64,000 nucleotides of DNA from Tyto alba. Lineage: Eukaryota > Chordata > Aves > Strigiformes > Tytonidae. Below are positions 12,756-40,391 of the stretch, in pieces (the stretch's first letter is position 1; each line of letters starts with the position of its first letter). The position numbers and the translations under genes are program-made. The notes under the pieces were generated by a model. The model saw only the letters and a list, made by a program, of their open reading frames with translations, was not told the DNA's origin and did no database searches. The DNA lies in assembly GCF_018691265.1 (NCBI RefSeq), contig NW_024881278.1:310001-374000 (forward strand), in the 5' to 3' direction.

Positions 12756-13778
12756 TGTCATGGTTTGAGCCCAGAGGGCAACTGAGCACCACGCAGCTGT
12801 TCACTCACCCCTTCCCCTCTCAGGAATGGGAAGGAGAAAATGAAGCAAAAAGGCTCAGGAATCCAGATAAAGTCAGGGAGGGGTGGCTCACCCATTAGGA
12901 TCACAGGCAAAAGACAGACTTGTTAGGGAAATAAAAGAAAATATCACTTTAATTCAAACGCTAACAAAGACAACACTTAGCAGACAAGGTGGGATAGTGA
13001 GAAGCGCCACCACACCCAGAAACACCTCCCCGCACCCCTCCCTCTTTCCCAAGCTCAGCTCTGCTCCCAATCTCTCTCCCTCCTCCCTCCAGCAGCACAG
13101 GGGGCAGGGGATGGGGGTTACGGTCAGTTTGCTGCTCCTTCCTTCTTGGGAGATGGGGTGGATGCTGCACATTCCTCCCCTGTTCCGTGTGGCTCCCCTC
13201 TCAGTGCAGACAGTCCTCCGTGAGCCTTCTCTGCAGTGAGTCCTTCCCATAGCGTGTACCCATTTCCAAGCTTCCCCCGCGTGGGTCAGCCCCGCGTGTT
13301 GCAATCCTCCCAGAGCCAGACTACAGCAGGGGGGCTGCTTCTCTCCTCAGAGTCCTGGCTTCCTTTAAGCACTGCTGCCTGCTCTGGTGTGGGCTTTTCC
13401 ACAGGCTTCAGGTTGGCCTCTACTCCACCGTGGAGCTCCGTGGGTGGCAGGGTGGGCAGCCCTGCCATCTCACCACAGGATAACGGGGGTCTGTGCTGCA
13501 GTGCACCTCACCCCCTTCCTCCTCCTTCCTTCCACTGATCTTGGTGTTCGTCCTTCTCGTAACTCCTCACAACTCCCCAACTCCTCCTCCCAGGATCCCC
13601 TTCTCAAATACATTATCACAGAGGCACAGCCACCATGGCTAATTGGCACAGCCCTGGCGAGGGGTGGGTCTGACTTGGGGGGGGGAGGGGGGGGTGGCTT
13701 TCAAGAAGCTTCTGACCCGGGCCACTGCTGTAGCCCCTTCCCCTGCTATTAAAAACGCCACCACAGAAACCCAGCACA
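12756..13778 (-). mobile_element. Solo ERV LTR, copy 1 (antisense to MAP4K3)
   Basis: About 1.02 kb running from TGTCATGGTTTGAGCC to CCCAGCACA. It shares order and sequence with the copies at 41940 and 49100 but is the most diverged. Flanks cacca (12751-12755) and cacaa (13779-13783) form a 4/5 target duplication. The minus orientation is inferred from the other copies, which carry AATAAA and a TATA-like box on that strand. There is no internal retroviral coding DNA, so it is a solo LTR. It has a G-run at about 13677-13693. Confidence 0.8.
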
Positions 13779-13783
13779 CACAA

Positions 13784-14696
13784 GAAGAGGAGAAACAGTG
13801 GGAAAACAAATAATGAGTTGGAGGGAATTTACTTCTGAGGAAAAGCTTTAAAGTTTTAAAAGACGCTTCAAACATAATGTCTCCCAGAGAAGAGGACAAA
13901 CAAATATTGTCATGAAAAACACTACTTTTATGGCTCCTGTTGGTTGGGAATGGGGTACAGGAAGGAGTATGCATACTTGAAGCTGCTCACTGTGGGACCT
14001 CTGGACGTGCTGTAGTTCTCTCTACTCATCACAAATGAGCTACCAGTGTCCTGTTCTGGCCTGATATTGTCTCCAAAGAGCTCCTGCCCAGAGACAGAAT
14101 GCTGGATGCAGGTGGGATAGATTCTTTCTGGGGACTCAGACACTTGTCCTGTCTTTGAGGAAGGCCCTAGACCCGTTTCCTTTCCCAGTGTTCCAATACA
14201 GGTTTCTGTCACCATGTTTGTGACCAGGGGAGGGACTGGGAAGTAGAGGGCTCTGTAAAGCTTTACACTGCTATTGCAGAAGGACTGTATTAGCCAATAG
14301 TTGCTGAGAAAGTGAAAAATGTCACTGCAGTATCCCTGTAAATTTCTGTTAAAATTCAATATACATTTTCTGCTACTGTTAGAATAAGATGGTGTTTCCC
14401 ATGCAAAGGAAAGGGTATGTTTAGGACTAGACAGAAGGACAGGTTTGAAATTTTCTCTTGTTGTGTGGGAATATTTTTAAGCACCACTCATTAAACAAAC
14501 AAATGAATATATAAATGTGCCTACTTTGAGGCAGGTTCAGCAATTCTTAGGAGTCATTTTGCAGTCTGTGCAGGTGAACCGTGATACAATAAAACATACA
14601 TGTACGGATTTCAAAATTGCAGTCCTATGCTTTTGGCCTTAAAAGCATGAGTTGACATTGTGCCCCAAAACTGATTCCAGTGTTCTTTGTTACCAG
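13784..14696 (+). other. MAP4K3 intron remainder
   Basis: Single-copy-looking intron DNA between the LTR and the next exon. A minus-strand open frame of 143 codons (13928-14359) shows no domain I can name. Open frames of this length are expected a few times by chance in 64 kb. Confidence 0.6.
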
Positions 14697-14767
14697 TGTG
14701 TCTACAAGACAGTGTGTTAGCATTCTGGAAACATGGGATGCAAGGAAGGAGTTTTAGATCAAATGAG
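14697..14767 (+). CDS. MAP4K3: MAP4K3 CNH-domain exon
   Basis: A 71-bp exon from acceptor gttaccag to donor GTGAGT. It encodes [20 protein letters not shown] then SNE, preceded by a split Val codon. It ends in phase 0. Confidence 0.97.
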
Positions 14768-17403
14768 GTGAGTAGTGCATTTTGTTTCAAATTCTAGCTT
14801 CTAATATAAGCCAAGTAGAGGATGAATGCATAATGCTGTGTTGTGAAAGAGTAAAAAACTTCAGTAACTTCCTAGGTTACAGCTGGAAGCTGGAGTCTCA
14901 TTCTAAACATGTTTCATAAGCCCCTGTTAAGTCTAATACACAAAGCAGAAAGCAACAAGAGACCAGGCCATGATGCCACAGAAAATATCTCAGCCTAATT
15001 CTTGGTAGCATTAATCTTCTCCTTAAACTGCTTTGAAGACCATCATCAGTCCTTTAGCTTCTCACATGTGGATATCAAAATTTGGGCTTTGTCAGTGGTT
15101 GCACGCTCCACTGCTGAGCTTGAGCTTTTTGCTGAATGAGTTGCCCGTTGTTTTTTTAGACTCTTCCACATTCCCTTGGCTTACAAATACTTTGAAGACT
15201 TTAGTGCCAGGCTTCCATAAGAAGTATTTTCCATTCCCAGGAGAAAATTGTCAGATTGAGCTAAAGATTTTTCTAAACTTTCTGTGTAGTCCTTTTTTTC
15301 AGCCAGTTTGATGTGATTTTTAGACATAGTTCAACCATTATAAGTACCTTCCCAAATTGTGGGTTTTTTGGGTTGGTTTGGTTTGGTTTTTTTTTTTTCT
15401 TTCTTGCTGTAAACCTTGTGCATCTATGTGTTAGTGGAAATGCTGTGCTTTGTAGGTTTTTAAGAAATCTTCTATCTTGGTTATTAAAGAATGTGTACAA
15501 ATGTCAACAGTTGTTTTATCAGTGTTGCATTGGCTGATAAATTGAGCTCATTGCGACTAATTGTATTGTTGCAGCATGCCAATCTTATATATTCCACATT
15601 GTTACATAACTACATTTATTTGCACAAAGATACAGTTGACCTAATCTGTGCTGACAGTAAGTCTGCTCTTTGTGGCAAGTTGGACCAAAGACTCGAGTCA
15701 AACTACTTCTTACTTCCAAGTCTGCAAATGGTTCTTCTGGCATTTATGTATGTTTGATCCCCAGGCGTGACTGTCCTCCTCCCAAGAACTCATAATGGTG
15801 AACTGCAGCACCTTGCTGTTAGCACAGGAGGAGATGGTGCTGCTAGGCACTTCCCCAACGCCAGACTCCTGCCAGCAGCATTCTGCGAGGCTGGGTGGAT
15901 TACTCCACCCATTGGCACTCAGTAGCTCTGATCCAGTTGTTAGAGGACGTGCTCTAGAGTGCTGCAGCACAGGTGGATGCTTTATGTTGTTTATCTAAAG
16001 CGTAAGGAACACTGTCTTGCTTTGTTAGTGTCAAGCCAAAGCCAGCACCTAAATGGAGAATGGAAGGCAGAACTGAGGTATTGTCAGAAAGCAAGCAACC
16101 CAAAACTTTTTCTCTGTAGAACATGTGTAGGGTAAGCTCTCAGGCCTTTTTAAATTTCTTCTCTCCTGGCTGTCTTACTAGCCACAGCTGTTTAGAAAAG
16201 AAACTCATTTTCATCTGTAATATGAAAAGCCAGCGTTACCAGGCTCAGATCTTGACCCTATTAATTATTTTAGGGGAATTTTATATCATGTAATATGTAG
16301 GAAGCAGTTACACAGGTAAAAAAACCTGACCAACCTAAATTTGCAGCACTTTTGTCTTTGAAGACATTATCAGTTCAGATTCCCTAATCTAATACCAGTT
16401 GGTCTAACGGGATTATTTGAGCTGCTTGCAAAGTTACTTCTTTCCACAGTGGTTTGATTGGGAAGAATGAAACGGGGAACTGTGTTAATTCTGAGACAAG
16501 ATGCTCAAAGTTTGGGCCAAGATTGTGCGGGCTCAGCCCCACAACAATCGGGAAGTAATTTTCTAACAGTGGGGAACTTCTTCATTCTTGTGAATTAAAA
16601 TTATCTTAAAAGTTCTCTGTGACAGAAGTGAATTCACTAAGTCAACTAACACAGCTAGGATCTGAAAGGAGAGAAGAATCTCTTCTTTCCTCAGGAACGT
16701 GAAATGTGGCTGTGCAGAAAAGGATCTTCGTAAACAGTGCTGCCTGTTGACGGTGTGACTTTGGAGTATTCAGTGGGCTGCAGTTTACTGATTAATATGT
16801 ATTCTTTGGTGCTTTGGTATTCATGTGATCATAAAGATGTATCACAAAAGTACAATTCACCCATAGCAAATAAAGAAAGCTCTATTGCATTAGCCTGAAA
16901 TGTCAAAATACTATGTTTTCTTTTCACAACAGTCATAAGTACCACAAATTAGCTTATGTGTCTCTGTTAAGGTTTTCAGAATGTGAACTTAACTGCATCA
17001 TCACTGTGATTCAGAATTTCAACAAAATGCATTTTATGTGTGATTTATCTGAACCATTTTGGATATCTACTCTACAGTGAGACAAATTGCACCCTACAGC
17101 TACCTATTTCAGTCATGACTGCAAAGAGAATTGTGCCGGTAGCTCAGATGCTGTGCAGTGCTGAGACTTGCAGTGGTGCTTGCAGTTGCTGCCAGAAGAA
17201 TTCACACAATGTGGCAGGAATTACAGAAAACTTTTATATTTCATTTAAAAGTGACAGTTGCATTAACTTCTCTAGTGGATTTAAATCAGTAGTAAATTGT
17301 TAACATCAGTCATAGTCAATTATTTTTTCTAGGTTGGTTTTAAACACAATAAAAACACTTGTGTACTTAACATGTAAATATCTGTCTTATTTTTATTGTC
17401 TAG
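14768..17403 (+). other. MAP4K3 intron
   Basis: Intron of 2.6 kb. Short T/G-rich run at about 15361-15399. No coding segment recognised. Confidence 0.7.
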
Positions 17404-17459
17404 ATCACACAAGAAATTTCTGATAATACGAGGATATTCAGGCTTCTGGGATCTGACAG
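17404..17459 (+). CDS. MAP4K3: MAP4K3 CNH-domain exon
   Basis: A 56-bp exon between acceptor ttattgtctag and donor GTATGC. It encodes ITQEISDNTRIFRLLGSD plus two bases of an Arg codon. The first residue is Ile where I recall Val in mammals. Confidence 0.96.
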
Positions 17460-19957
17460 GTATGCAGAGAAGTGAATATGGCATGCTAAAATAGAATAAT
17501 AATGTGTGCTCATCCTGCCTTGTAAAAGTTCTTTTTGCTTGTTTCTCGTGATTCCTTTTTTTAGCCATCTTACACATTCCTTTATGTACGTGTCTACCTT
17601 TCAGCCCTTCAAATTTACTTCTTTCTTCCAAACAAAAAAAAAAAGTCTTCTAAAAGTGTTCACAGGCTTCTAGAAGTACTCAGCCATGCCAGCAAGCTTG
17701 TATTTGACTGCAGTCCCAATCTCCAGAGTGTCTTCCTTTTGTTATGTAATTCTTTTAACTTGGTGAAATATTTACTTTCAGATGCTCTGCTGCAGTAATT
17801 CATCAAGATCTACTTTTTGAGACAAATGCAAAAAATACTTAAAAATTTAAGTATCTCGCTTTCACCCCCAGAAAGGAACTTTACCAGTTGTCCTCCCAGT
17901 GTGACAGCTCAGGTCTTGTAAGAGCTCTTGATAATTCCCAGTGCAGCTGTTCTTTGACATCTGCTTTACAGGACGCTAATACCATGTCTGTCTGACCCAT
18001 CAGATACCAGCTTGCTGAGTCAGTAGATTTTATGAGTGTCACTGACTTTCTCAACTTTCTCTGCCCTGCTGTCAAACTTTGTACTTCTGTAACAGCCACA
18101 GAAACAGCAGATATCTAGTCTTCTGGGGAGTGCATGCTGACATGATGGTTTTACCAGTACTGTATTCATATGAAGTGCAAAACTAGGCTTTAATTTCTGA
18201 GAATTGCCACTGTCTTATGCCGCTTGCAGTAAACTCACTTTCTTGTGGCATCTTAGAACTACCAAAAAGGCTTCACATCAACCAAAGGCTCTCCCCATAT
18301 TCTGCTTCTCCAAGCTTGATGCATAGCCCTGTAATTATCCATAACATCGACAGCAGTGAATGGTGCTGTGGCTTTGCTGGCTAGCTACCAGCAATTTTTG
18401 CTGGCTGGGTGTTGAGGATTCTGCCTTACATGCAATCCTTGATAGGTTTTTGGTGATGGGTAGTTGTAAGTAATACTCATCTCTGACCTGAGGGTTTTAC
18501 TTTCTCTGTTCCAGTGGGGTGTGTGTGAAGCTCAGCTTTATTATGTCATTTCTCTTAGTTGTTGAGAGACAGCACAGCTTAATTTAAAAATGAGTCTGAC
18601 GTCACAATGGAGCATGACATTGCAAATCATTGCCTTGGTAAAATAATGTCCTCTTCCCCAAATACGGTTCCATCTACTTCTGACTTGCACTAATAGTCTC
18701 CCAAGTCTGAGACGATGTTTAAAGACTTTGCACTGCAATAAACATTAATTTCTATTTCTTCAGTTACCATTTTGATTGCAGTTCTGTCATATTTTGTGCT
18801 TGAGCTGTGAAACCTTTTTCCAGTAACACATGTAATTTCCTAGGTAGTTCATATGAACCGGGCCTCTGAGAAACCAAAAAAAACCTGACATCAGTCCAAT
18901 AAGAGCTTGTGTGTTGCTTTCTCCTGGTGAGCAGGGAATGCCTCATGGCATGATGTGCTATTCCCTTTGTGGAACACATTGAGCAGAGGGTAGGTTTTCT
19001 TAGTGATAGTTTTGAAGCAAGCAACCTCTCCTTGGGTGAATGTACAGTAGATGAATTTGAATTTCCCAAAATCTACCTTCATTTCAGGGTGCTTGTGGAT
19101 GAGAATTCAGTCATGAACATCCTGGTCCATTTAGCAGTTTTAGCAATTCTTGCCTGATTAAAAAATGCCAAATAGTTTGTGAAACAGAATTGTGACTGCT
19201 AATTTCTCTCCTTTGAAGAGAAAGGTCTGATGGGACATGTCTTATGGTCTTTGCAGTTATAGTGTAGGTCCAGCTAACCCAGTCTCCTGTCTCTAATGCT
19301 GGACAAAAGTGGGTGGCAAGAAGAGAGTGAGAGAGAAGATTCCGCACATAGTGATCTTTTCCTTGAAAACTCTCAGCCCGCAAGACTTTGTCTCTGAGGC
19401 TGTCAGAGCTGGAGGAAGTTTCTGTGGAGATAGGTTACATGGGCTCAGGGAAAGACTAGAAATGCTCACAGAAGTCAGCTTTGGTCATCTGTCATGCCCA
19501 ATGGTAAAGCACAGACTAACAACTTCCAGAACTTGGAGCCTGATTAACGGGTTAGCTTTGCAAAGCTCTGGGGAAGCACAAGCCCAGGCAGTAGGGGAGT
19601 GATGAACCCTCTTGAGAAGCCCCCACTGAAAGCACAAGAGGCAGCAGGCATAAAGTGAAGCAAGGGAAATTCCAGCTTGATAAAAGAGGGGAAAACAACA
19701 TGGTGAGTGTGGTTGAACACTGCAGTAAGAGCCCAGAGAGGCTGTGGGAGATCCTTGGCCACCTTGCCTGGACAAGACCCTGAGGTAGCTTTGGGGTTGG
19801 CCTTGCTTTGAGTGGCTTTTGGACTAGAGGCATCCAAGGAGAGAGAAATGACCACTCATCAGATGGACCCTGGGAAAGAATATTTACAGTTATATCCATG
19901 GATCTTTTTCTAAATGAAGGCTTACTTGATGTTATGGCTTTTTTATTTTCATTTTAG
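17460..19957 (+). other. Last MAP4K3 intron
   Basis: Intron of 2.5 kb ending in cattttag. It is unremarkable apart from an old CR1 fragment listed separately near 19.6-19.86 kb. Confidence 0.7.
19560..19860 (+). mobile_element. Old CR1 LINE 3' fragment
   Basis: The order aagggaaattccagcttgat, gcccagagaggctgtgggag, tgcctggacaagaccctgag, ggccttgctttgagtggctt and ttggactagaggcatcc follows the 3' end of avian CR1 elements, with many substitutions and small indels. It lies about 100 bp before the last MAP4K3 exon. Borders are approximate. Confidence 0.7.
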
Positions 19958-20045
19958 GGTCGTTGTGCTGGAGAGTAGGCCGACGGATAACCCAACAGCC
20001 AACAGCAATTTATATATCCTGGCAGGGCATGAGAACAGTTACTGA
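19958..20045 (+). CDS. MAP4K3: MAP4K3 last coding exon with stop
   Basis: After acceptor attttag the exon completes a split Arg codon, then encodes [20 protein letters not shown] and LAGHENSY and stops with TGA at 20043-20045. This is the conserved MAP4K3 C-terminus. Confidence 0.98.
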
Positions 20046-20386
20046 GAACAGCACATGGCAGGCAGCTAGCTCACCATGAGAAGAGAACGCTCCTGCTGCA
20101 GCAGCATTCATGGCTAAAATAGCACAAAAGCTGCAGTAGCCCCACTTCAGTTACTTTATAATTTATTGTGGCACGAGAGGAAGAGGAGAATTGTTTGTGG
20201 TATGGACACATAAGCAGCATGATACCACAGAAGTGCTTAATTTACTGTTATGTAATCTTTGTACATATGCAGTATTTTTCAGTGAAACTTGCTGAAGACC
20301 TACACTGACTTTCTGTAGATAGTGGTCCTCTTGTTAAGTACAGGTGTCTTACCTGTACAGATGTAAAAGTCGCTGAGGATGCAAAA

Positions 20387-20392
20387 ATTAAA
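20387..20392 (+). terminator. Possible proximal poly(A) signal ATTAAA
   Basis: The commonest variant hexamer, 342 bp past the stop codon, followed within 30-60 bp by T/G-rich sequence (tgtgtttattatt). Whether it is used cannot be told from sequence. Confidence 0.35.
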
Positions 20393-21338
20393 TCGGGGTA
20401 CTATTTTAAGGACTTCTCCTGTGTTTATTATTAAGTGGTATGCTAGCGACAAATATAGTACATTTAACAACACTATTGTATTTTATTATAAGTAATTTAC
20501 TAATACAAATGAATCTTAACTTTTAGAAATTGTAACCAAGGCTGTAATCCAATTACAATCTTGTTTTAATTTTGATGCAACACACTGGTGTTCATGTTTG
20601 CACAACATACTGAGATGTGATGTATTTAGTCACAAAGGTAAACTGTGACTTCGTGTATGTGACTTGGGCTTCAAAGTTACTTTTTTTTTTTTTTTTTTAA
20701 AGTTTACTTGGGTAGTTTTCTTTGTGAAAGTTAAACACCTGTATTTTTATATTTAATGAAAACTTTCCTTACAATTACTTCTCTGTGCTTGAAAACAGTA
20801 TTTTCTGGGTGGGTGTCAATCCCAGACTAGTGGTACCTGGCTGTAACACTGCAATAGGTGTTTGAATTATTAATGTATACAATGATAAAAATGAGTATTA
20901 CTGTTCATCTTACGAAATAGTTTCTTATCACAATGAAAAGGAGCAACATTCCACATTGTGGAAATGGATCAAAGATGTTGCCATTTTGACTTTTTTTTGT
21001 CCTTATAACCATTTTCACACTTTTTTTGATTTATGATGTTAACACATGGCCAAAATAATTTAGTTACTACCTCATTCAAACAATACAATGGTTACTACAC
21101 ATCACAAGAACTTAGTTTTGATCAGAGGTATTTTTGATTGTTCTTTTCCAATGCAGTATGTAAATGCCAAGGTTTAGCAAAATGCAAACATTTGACTTTT
21201 TTTTTTTTGTATATGTTCTTTATATTTTATTGTGATAACATACACTATAACCAAACTAGATTTAAAGTGATTCATGGCCTGCATTATTGTTGTGATTGGT
21301 AATGCTTTGAAATATGTTCCCTAATGTATATAATGTAA

Positions 21339-21344
21339 AATAAA
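21339..21344 (+). terminator. MAP4K3 polyadenylation signal AATAAA
   Basis: AATAAA lies at the end of the AT-rich 3'UTR and is followed by a T-rich then GT-containing stretch (ccttttttttt ... gttgttgt) that fits a downstream element. Confidence 0.75.
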
Positions 21345-21365
21345 CCTTTTTTTTTAACATGTTGT

Positions 21366-23900
21366 TGTACAATTAGATTATCATCTGTGCTAATTTTCCA
21401 CATAAGACTAAAATGGAGCATACTGAATTTTGAATGCTGCTATTAAATGTTTGTGCCAAACACATAAGCTGGGCATTTCTGAATATATGAATGGTCAGAC
21501 TGCTGGAGCTCATCTCAATTTAGGCTAGCGCTTGAGGGATAGGCATTAATACACTTTTGACCTATAGGCAATGGATATATATGTATTTGAGAGAAGTCTT
21601 TCCAAATTACAGCTTATTTGATTTCTTCCCTCTATCACCTGCTTTTCTACTTCTGTTGACTGCAAAACTGTTGGGTTTTTTTTCAACAGGGCTTTTTTGT
21701 CTGCCTGTGGGACTCAAGCTTGCAGCCTCTGCTGGCCCCATCTTGTCTGTTCCCTTGCATTGATCCTCAGATCTGCCCTGTGGGAGAGGTGGTAATGTAA
21801 GCCCCACTGCTGAGAAGTTGAATTCTCTGAAGAGGCAAGAACTTGTGTTTTTTCACAGCATGCTTGTGCTGCCGCTGCCCAATGGGAATTTCCATCCTGC
21901 CTCCCATGGACTACTCCTTACTTTGACATGACAAAAGTAGCTATATTTTAACCAAGCACAGTATAGCTGATATGCTAGAAGCATGCTTCCTTCTGTGGGG
22001 TTTCTGCAGCATCAGTGGCTTGCTGTTTGGGTCTGTAGGACCATTGCTGAATTACAGGCAGCAGGAGCTAAGGAATATTGGGTTTTAATCTGGTTGAGCA
22101 TTCTTTGTACAGGCGGTATGCATGCTGGGGTGCAGCTGGAAGACCTAAAAATAAAGAGGACAGGGTAACAGCGTGTGAAAAGAGTAAGAGCATTGTGCTA
22201 GGGAATGCTTATCTTAAATCTATTGGTAGAGCCAGGACAGCTTTGCTTTCCACATGCTGCTTTCTAGCCTGAAAGATGAAGTGAAGGATTCCTGGTTTTT
22301 GAGGTATTGTCCTGTTGAAGGATTTGGGGTCTCTGCCACAAAACTGCCTTCCCTATCCCAAGCTGCTCCATCCCTCTTCCAGCAGATGCCATCAGCTGAG
22401 TCCAGGGGCTTGAATGTCCAGTAGAGCAAAAGGTCTACTTTGCAAAACCTGCAATTGCCGTGAACTGAAAAAGCACTGAAAGCCGGGAGAGGAAAGCTAG
22501 CGGCTGGTGCTGGTGGCTCTGTGTGGAAGGAGAGCTCAGGCCCTGACTGTCCTGTGGCCTTCCCAAACGTTTGAACCAACTGACCATAGTTCCTGCAGTC
22601 TTACATTACCCAGCGCTGCACTGTTTGAAGGGAAGAGGTGCTGTAGGCCATTCACTGGTATTTAGGAGTCTCTGGCACCTTCATCTCCCAACGAAGTGGC
22701 TGGAGAGCAGAGCAGTGGTGCAGTTTTACACCCAGTGTTGCATATACTTGGCAGCAGCTGGAGATTTAAACTTCAACAGACTCATTTTCCATCATAAGGC
22801 ATGAAGTACAACAGCTCCACAGTCTATGAGGTGCTGTGATGGTGTTCTTGAACGCACAGGCAGGCTCCTAGACCAAGCAAATAGTTCTGAGATGTGAATA
22901 TTCCAGATTTTCATCCTTGTTCCAGCAAACTCAGAGTAGAAGTCTGACTCCTTCAGATAGCACTGTCTAGAGGAAAAACACCCAAGGCAGAGCTGCAGGG
23001 TAAAGACAGCTCTTTCTGAGAGTCTCCATCCACCACTTGCTAAAGTATTGCTCATCATCTCAAGAACATCTGTTTTCAGGGCTTCATAAACACTAATTGA
23101 GCCTCCTGCCATGCATACCATTCCTGACAGGTGTCTGCGTGACCAGCTCTTGAGAAGAACAGAGCATCAGCACTCTGTCCAAGCAATCTGTGCAGGTACT
23201 TTGCTCTCCTCCCATCTGGGAAGCTGGTCCTAAACCATGCTTGCAGTGACTGGTGAAGGTTTTCAAACATCCGTCTTCCTGTGCTCCGTGACACGAGCTC
23301 CCTCTTTCCTCTTCTGGTACTTGGGCTCTCCCTGACCCCTTTCTTTGCAAAGCAGAGTACAGTGATTCGCCTTTAATCTCCAGCATCATTCTCCTACTTC
23401 TGCCCTGCCAAGGCCCTGTAGATCGCAACAGACTTTGCCCTATTTAAACCATGGGGCTTTATTTGCATTCCAGCTTTGCTTTTTTTCTGGCCTTTTTTCC
23501 AAGAGTCAACCTTTTCATCCTTAAGGCTGCTTCTGTATGCCTTGAATGGGGTGTTTATCTGATCTTGGTCCCCCTGTGAGATGACTTCCAGACAGGGGCT
23601 GATAGAGATCTCCAGGCAAGAGTACCACCACCCCACCACCTCCAGCTCTGAGCAGACACCAACTCCTTGTGTTCCAGACCCCACTCGGAAGGGAGGCTGG
23701 CGAGAAGCTGGCAGTGAGGGTGTCAGCCATGGCCTACAGGGAGCAGTAGCCTCTGGGGCATGCCCACAGGGGCACAGGCTTGGAGAGCTACTGGGGGGGC
23801 CACGGTTACCCCAGCACAGTTCCACTGGGGTCCCCAGACCTCCACAAGGCTGTGTGTGCGTCCACCACCCCTCCACTGGCCGACCCTCCCTCAGTGGGCA
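21366..23900. other. MAP4K3-SOS1 intergenic DNA
   Basis: About 2.5 kb between the MAP4K3 poly(A) site and the SOS1 CpG island. GC content rises toward the island. I see no kinase motifs, no spliced ORF chain and no clear repeat. In mammals CDKL4 occupies this interval; nothing resembling it is visible. Confidence 0.6.
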
Positions 23901-24067
23901 CAGCCCGTAGCATGGCCCGTGTGGCTGAAGGGTCCCAACGGCTCCCCAGCGCCCTGTCCCGTCCCGTCCCCCCCCAGGGTGGCTTGGTGGCCGCCGCTGT
24001 GCCGGGCGGCTCGCAGCCCACCCCCCCCCGCGCTGCGGCGGCGGCGGGGGGGGGCGTGGCAGCGTCA

Positions 24068-24083
24068 TGACATCACTTCCGCC
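24068..24083 (+). promoter_or_regulatory. CRE-like plus ETS-like motif pair
   Basis: TGACATCA (one base off the CRE TGACGTCA) overlaps ACTTCCGCC, an ETS-type CTTCCG core, about 480 bp before the ATG at the edge of the CpG island. Motif matching only; occupancy is not shown. Confidence 0.45.
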
Positions 24084-24164
24084 GAAGGAGGCGGGGAGGG
24101 CAGGAAGATCCCGACCGCGCGTCAGCGGGGCGCAGGCGCGGCCGGCGTGGGTCGCAGCCGCTGC

Positions 24165-24176
24165 CGCGCATGCGCC
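24165..24176 (+). promoter_or_regulatory. NRF1-type binding site
   Basis: CGCGCATGCGCC fits the palindromic NRF1 consensus (YGCGCAYGCGCR) at 11 of 12 positions and lies about 380 bp before the SOS1 ATG, a typical place for this motif in CpG-island promoters. Confidence 0.55.
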
Positions 24177-24227
24177 GTTCGGCCGCCCGACCGTGCGGTT
24201 GAGGGACAGCGAGTCCGGCGTCGCGGG

Positions 24228-24347
24228 GTGGGTGGGGGGGGGGGGGGGGAGGCGAGGCGGCGGCGCTCGCGCTTAGGGTGCCCGACCCCGCCCCGCGCGC
24301 CCCCGCTCCCGCCGCACACCCCCCTCCCGCCCCCCCTTCCCCCCCCG
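24228..24347. repeat. G-run and C-run pair in SOS1 promoter
   Basis: G16 at 24234-24249 is preceded by GGGGTGGGTGG. About 70 bp later a tract with three C-runs (cccccctcccgcccccccttcccccccc) occupies about 24318-24347. Both tracts could form quadruplexes on opposite strands or pair with each other. Confidence 0.8.
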
Positions 24348-24445
24348 CCAAGACGGCCACCGAGAGGCGGGGAATGCGGCAGACGCCGCCTCCCCCCGCC
24401 GCTGCGGGCCTGGCGGCGGTGGGGGACCGCCGGGCCTCGTGCTGA

Positions 24446-33718
<9,273 letters not shown>

Positions 33719-33844
33719 GTTCAGGTGCAAGTCCATCCTAAGCTTTCGTCTACTGAAGATGCATTACAGTATGTGGAGGAGTTAATTCTCCAGTTGTTAA
33801 ATATGTTGTGTCAAGCCCAACCAAGAAGTTTTCTGGATGTAGAG
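33719..33844 (+). CDS. SOS1: SOS1 coding exon 2
   Basis: A 126-bp phase-0 exon (acceptor cctatag, donor GTATAG). It encodes residues 30-71, including [20 protein letters not shown], the second half of the first histone-fold unit. The start [14 protein letters not shown] is more variable. Confidence 0.97.

Positions 33845-40391
<6,547 letters not shown>

Larger units (their letters stand above)
1..20045 (+). other. MAP4K3: MAP4K3 gene, 3' part (eleven last coding exons, introns between)
   Basis: Joined exons (1-53, 2670-2730, 2817-2934, 5359-5417, 7833-7936, 8710-8881, 11456-11524, 11643-11735, 14697-14767, 17404-17459, 19958-20045) stay in one frame and give 313 residues ending in GHENSY and a TGA stop. 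The protein matches the C-terminus of MAP4K3/GLK, a STE20-type serine/threonine kinase acting in JNK, NF-kB and amino-acid/mTORC1 signalling. Only the CNH (citron homology) domain is present; the N-terminal kinase domain and proline-rich linker lie upstream of the window. Diagnostic stretches include [38 protein letters not shown] and LQGRLKSSRKLSSELTFDFQ. Every junction is GT/AG and there are no internal stops, so the gene looks intact. MAP4K1, 2 and 5 share the domain, but the match to MAP4K3 is near-identical to the mammalian protein as I remember it. Confidence 0.97.
20046..21365 (+). other. MAP4K3: MAP4K3 3' untranslated region
   Basis: About 1.3 kb of AT-rich sequence with long T-runs (20682-20698, 21198-21208) and no ORF. 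It runs from the stop codon to a canonical polyadenylation signal. The cleavage point is estimated 15-25 bp past AATAAA. A weaker ATTAAA at 20387-20392 could give a shorter transcript. Confidence 0.8.

Noticed and set aside
13928..14359. 143-codon - frame next to LTR copy 1, considered as a receptor-tail-like or retroviral remnant
   Set aside because: I could not match it to a family. It lies outside the LTR borders, and its length is within chance expectation.
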